Source: an uncultured bacterium (GTDB taxonomy: Bacteria; Actinomycetota; UBA4738; HRBIN12). Taken from it: a stretch of DNA of 7,234 bases. The stretch is from assembly GCA_937881155.1 (NCBI GenBank), contig CALGFI010000204.1, positions 1 through 7,234 of the forward strand, written 5' to 3'. Of this stretch, positions 6,299-7,234 are shown piece by piece. The notes under the pieces were generated by a model that saw only the letters and a list, made by a program, of their open reading frames with translations, did not search any database and had not been told where the DNA came from. The position numbers were made by a program, and so were the translations under genes. How positions within the stretch are numbered: the first letter of the stretch is position 1; every line of letters begins with the position of its first letter.

Positions 6299-6781
6299 TC
6301 AGGAGCCCGGCTCGCGACCGAACGCGCGAAACGGTTCGGGGTCGTAGTCGCTCAGCGCCCGAGGCCACCCGGTGAGCGCTTCGTGGATGGCGACGTCCTC
6401 TCGCACGAGCCATGCGAGATGCCGAAGGCCGTGCTCGACGACCTGTGTCAGGTGCACCTCCGGAGGAGGAGCGGTGGCACGCCCTCGTGCCAGCTCGGCT
6501 CGCGCGACGAGCTCGACCTCATGCGTGATCGGGACGTGCCCGGGCGGCTCCACGATGACCAGGAACGTGAGCAGGATCGATCGGTCCACGACCCTCCACG
6601 ACGTCGAGTGGACCATGATCGGTGTGAGTCCGAGCACCGCAACGGCATCGACGATGGCCTCGTGGGGATCGAGGTTCGGATCCCATGACGCTCGCACCGT
6701 TTGGCTGCCGAGCGGGGACACGTGCTCGATCCCCTCTTCGTCCAGATAGAGGACGATCGCTTCGAGCGCCGAGCCATCCAC
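6299..6781 (-). CDS. Protein of unknown function, 160 residues
   Basis: I cannot assign a function. The protein is acidic and compact with no signal peptide or membrane helix. Residues 4-75 have the alternating hydrophobic pattern of an alpha/beta domain, including the HSTSWR stretch at 58-63 followed by a hydrophobic strand, LLTFLVIVEPP, at 70-80. The C-terminal half holds a histidine-containing helix, VVEHGLRHLAWL (114-125), and ends with YDPEPFRAFG (146-155), which looks like a conserved tail. The codon bias matches its neighbours and the frame is open over its whole length. The GTG at 6781 is chosen because a TAGGGT box lies exactly six bases upstream, implying a leaderless mRNA. It is probably the first gene of a unit with the AadA-like and coiled-coil genes, and is divergent from the small gene at 6900. 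Confidence 0.8.
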   Translation of the reverse strand: MDGSALEAIVLYLDEEGIEHVSPLGSQTVRASWDPNLDPHEAIVDAVAVLGLTPIMVHSTSWRVVDRSILLTFLVIVEPPGHVPITHEVELVARAELARGRATAPPPEVHLTQVVEHGLRHLAWLVREDVAIHEALTGWPRALSDYDPEPFRAFGREPGS

Positions 6782-6787
6782 GCTCGA

Positions 6788-6793
6788 ACCCTA
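6788..6793 (-). promoter_or_regulatory. Putative -10 box (TAGGGT), leaderless, for the gene starting at 6781
   Basis: TAGGGT is followed by six bases and the GTG start. It is one arm of an imperfect inverted repeat with the identical box at 6888-6893, so the two divergent genes carry near-identical start regions. No clear -35 is seen. Confidence 0.5.
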
Positions 6794-6887
6794 GCGGCGA
6801 CGCGCCACCAGCCCAGTTAGCGCCATATCGCGGTTTTTGGCACTTCCTAGCCCGTCTGACCGACTTTCACGGCCCGCGCACGAGGGC

Positions 6888-6893
6888 TAGGGT
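6888..6893 (+). promoter_or_regulatory. Putative -10 box (TAGGGT), leaderless, for the small gene at 6900
   Basis: TAGGGT on the plus strand is followed by six bases and the GTG at 6900, the same geometry as on the minus strand at 6788-6793. TTTCAC at 6865-6870, 17 bases upstream, is a weak candidate -35. Confidence 0.5.
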
Positions 6894-6899
6894 CGATGC

Positions 6900-7109
6900 G
6901 TGGCTGATGGCGATCCTGCCGTTCCCACCTACGCCCCTAGCCTTCCCGCGTTCGTCACGCGTATCGCCGAGAGACGGCGCATCGTTGAAGAGGAATGGCA
7001 GACGGTCGAGCAGATAGAGCGGCGAACCAAGGAAATCCAGGACCAATGCGAGGCCGCGCGGGAAGCCCTCCGCAGTCTCAGCGAGACCTTGGGCCGACAG
7101 TTCGTCTAG
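6900..7109 (+). CDS. Small helical protein, 69 residues, function unknown
   Basis: This is the only plus-strand gene I accept. The 69-residue product has a proline-rich start (residues 1-16) and then a continuous charged helix (about 19-64) rich in Glu and Arg with regular hydrophobic spacing, so a coiled coil or helical hairpin is likely. There is a single cysteine at 50 and no export signal. The GTG at 6900 has no Shine-Dalgarno, but a TAGGGT box lies exactly six bases upstream, matching the leaderless promoters in this window. A hairpin followed by pyrimidines lies 18 bases after the stop. An opposite-strand frame over the same region begins inside the tRNA gene and is judged spurious. I do not recognise the family. 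Confidence 0.65.
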   Translation: MADGDPAVPTYAPSLPAFVTRIAERRRIVEEEWQTVEQIERRTKEIQDQCEAAREALRSLSETLGRQFV

Positions 7110-7127
7110 CAGTCGCACGGACGAACC

Positions 7128-7150
7128 ACGCCTAACCGGCGTTCTTCTCT
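7128..7150 (+). terminator. Possible terminator after the small plus-strand gene
   Basis: ACGCC-TAACC-GGCGT (7128-7142) forms a 5-bp stem with a 5-base loop and is followed by TCTTCTCT. The stem is short and the tract is pyrimidine-rich rather than a pure T-run, so it is a weak candidate. It lies between the small gene and the 3' end of the convergent tRNA gene. Confidence 0.35.
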
Positions 7151-7180
7151 CCGACCTCGCCTCACTGTCAATCGCGTTCG

Positions 7181-7234
7181 TGGACCCAAGGGGATTCGAA
7201 CCCCTGACCTCATGGCTGCCAGCCATGCGCTCTA
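7181..7234 (-). tRNA. tRNA-Ala (anticodon GGC), 3' portion; 5' end beyond the window
   Basis: Read on the minus strand from the right edge, the sequence shows the end of the D arm (GAGC, 7232-7229), an anticodon stem CATGG/CCATG around the 7-base loop CTGGCAG (7222-7216), a 5-base variable loop, a T stem AGGGG/CCCCT around TTCGAAT, the acceptor 3' strand TGGGTCC and discriminator A at 7181. The anticodon is GGC (7220-7218), reading GCC alanine codons. Position 70 is T, as required for the G3-U70 pair that identifies alanine tRNAs; the partner strand is outside the window. CCA is not encoded. Confidence 0.95.

Noticed and set aside
6820..6838. Short inverted repeat followed by five T in the divergent region
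   Set aside because: The stem is only three base pairs (CGC/GCG), and no plus-strand gene ends here, so a terminator is not supported.
7166..7171. TTGACA on the minus strand after the tRNA gene
   Set aside because: A perfect -35 hexamer, but 17 bases on the sequence is AGAAGA with no -10 box, and no minus-strand gene follows before 6781.
6867..7226. Minus-strand open frame of 119 codons
   Set aside because: It begins inside the tRNA-Ala gene and runs through the 69-residue plus-strand gene, which has its own promoter-like box.
7181..7234. tRNA 3' end as an integration (att) site for an island carrying the AadA-like gene
   Set aside because: No integrase gene and no direct repeat of the tRNA 3' end were found in the window, and base composition does not change.

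Overview
This is a GC-rich window with dense genes. It most likely comes from an Actinomycetota chromosome, possibly an uncultured lineage. The reasons are the strong G/C bias at third codon positions, the frequent GTG starts, the TANNNT boxes placed as for leaderless transcripts, and the actinobacterial style of the LeuS and coiled-coil proteins. The phylum call is an inference from style; no taxonomic marker was searched. Almost everything lies on the minus strand.

Layout in the direction of minus-strand transcription, from the right edge: the 3' part of a tRNA-Ala(GGC) gene (7181-7234); a small plus-strand gene (6900-7109) with a possible terminator; a 118-bp divergent promoter region (6782-6899); a conserved-looking protein of unknown function (6299-6781); an AadA-like aminoglycoside nucleotidyltransferase (5484-6284) that appears to start at ACG; a coiled-coil protein of unknown function (4602-5408); a saccharopine-dehydrogenase-fold oxidoreductase (3362-4570); a PAS-PAS-GGDEF-EAL cyclic-di-GMP protein (1204-3300); a ureohydrolase of the arginase/agmatinase family (292-1167) with an altered metal site; and the first 82 codons of leuS (1-247). 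No stretch of more than 300 bases lacks a gene.

Start-site signals suggest four minus-strand transcription units. Genes preceded by a TANNNT box close to the start codon (6781, 4570, 1167, 247) look like first genes. Genes with a Shine-Dalgarno sequence (6284, 5408, 3300) look like internal genes. Likely units are [unknown protein, AadA-like, coiled-coil protein], [dehydrogenase, GGDEF-EAL], [ureohydrolase] and [leuS].

The most interesting idea is metabolic. A dehydrogenase resembling carboxynorspermidine or carboxyaminopropylagmatine dehydrogenase lies near a ureohydrolase, which could be two of the three steps that make spermidine from agmatine. A fully equipped c-di-GMP enzyme sits between them. 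The decarboxylase step is not in the window, so this stays a hypothesis. No mobile element, CRISPR array or clearly new multi-gene system is visible.
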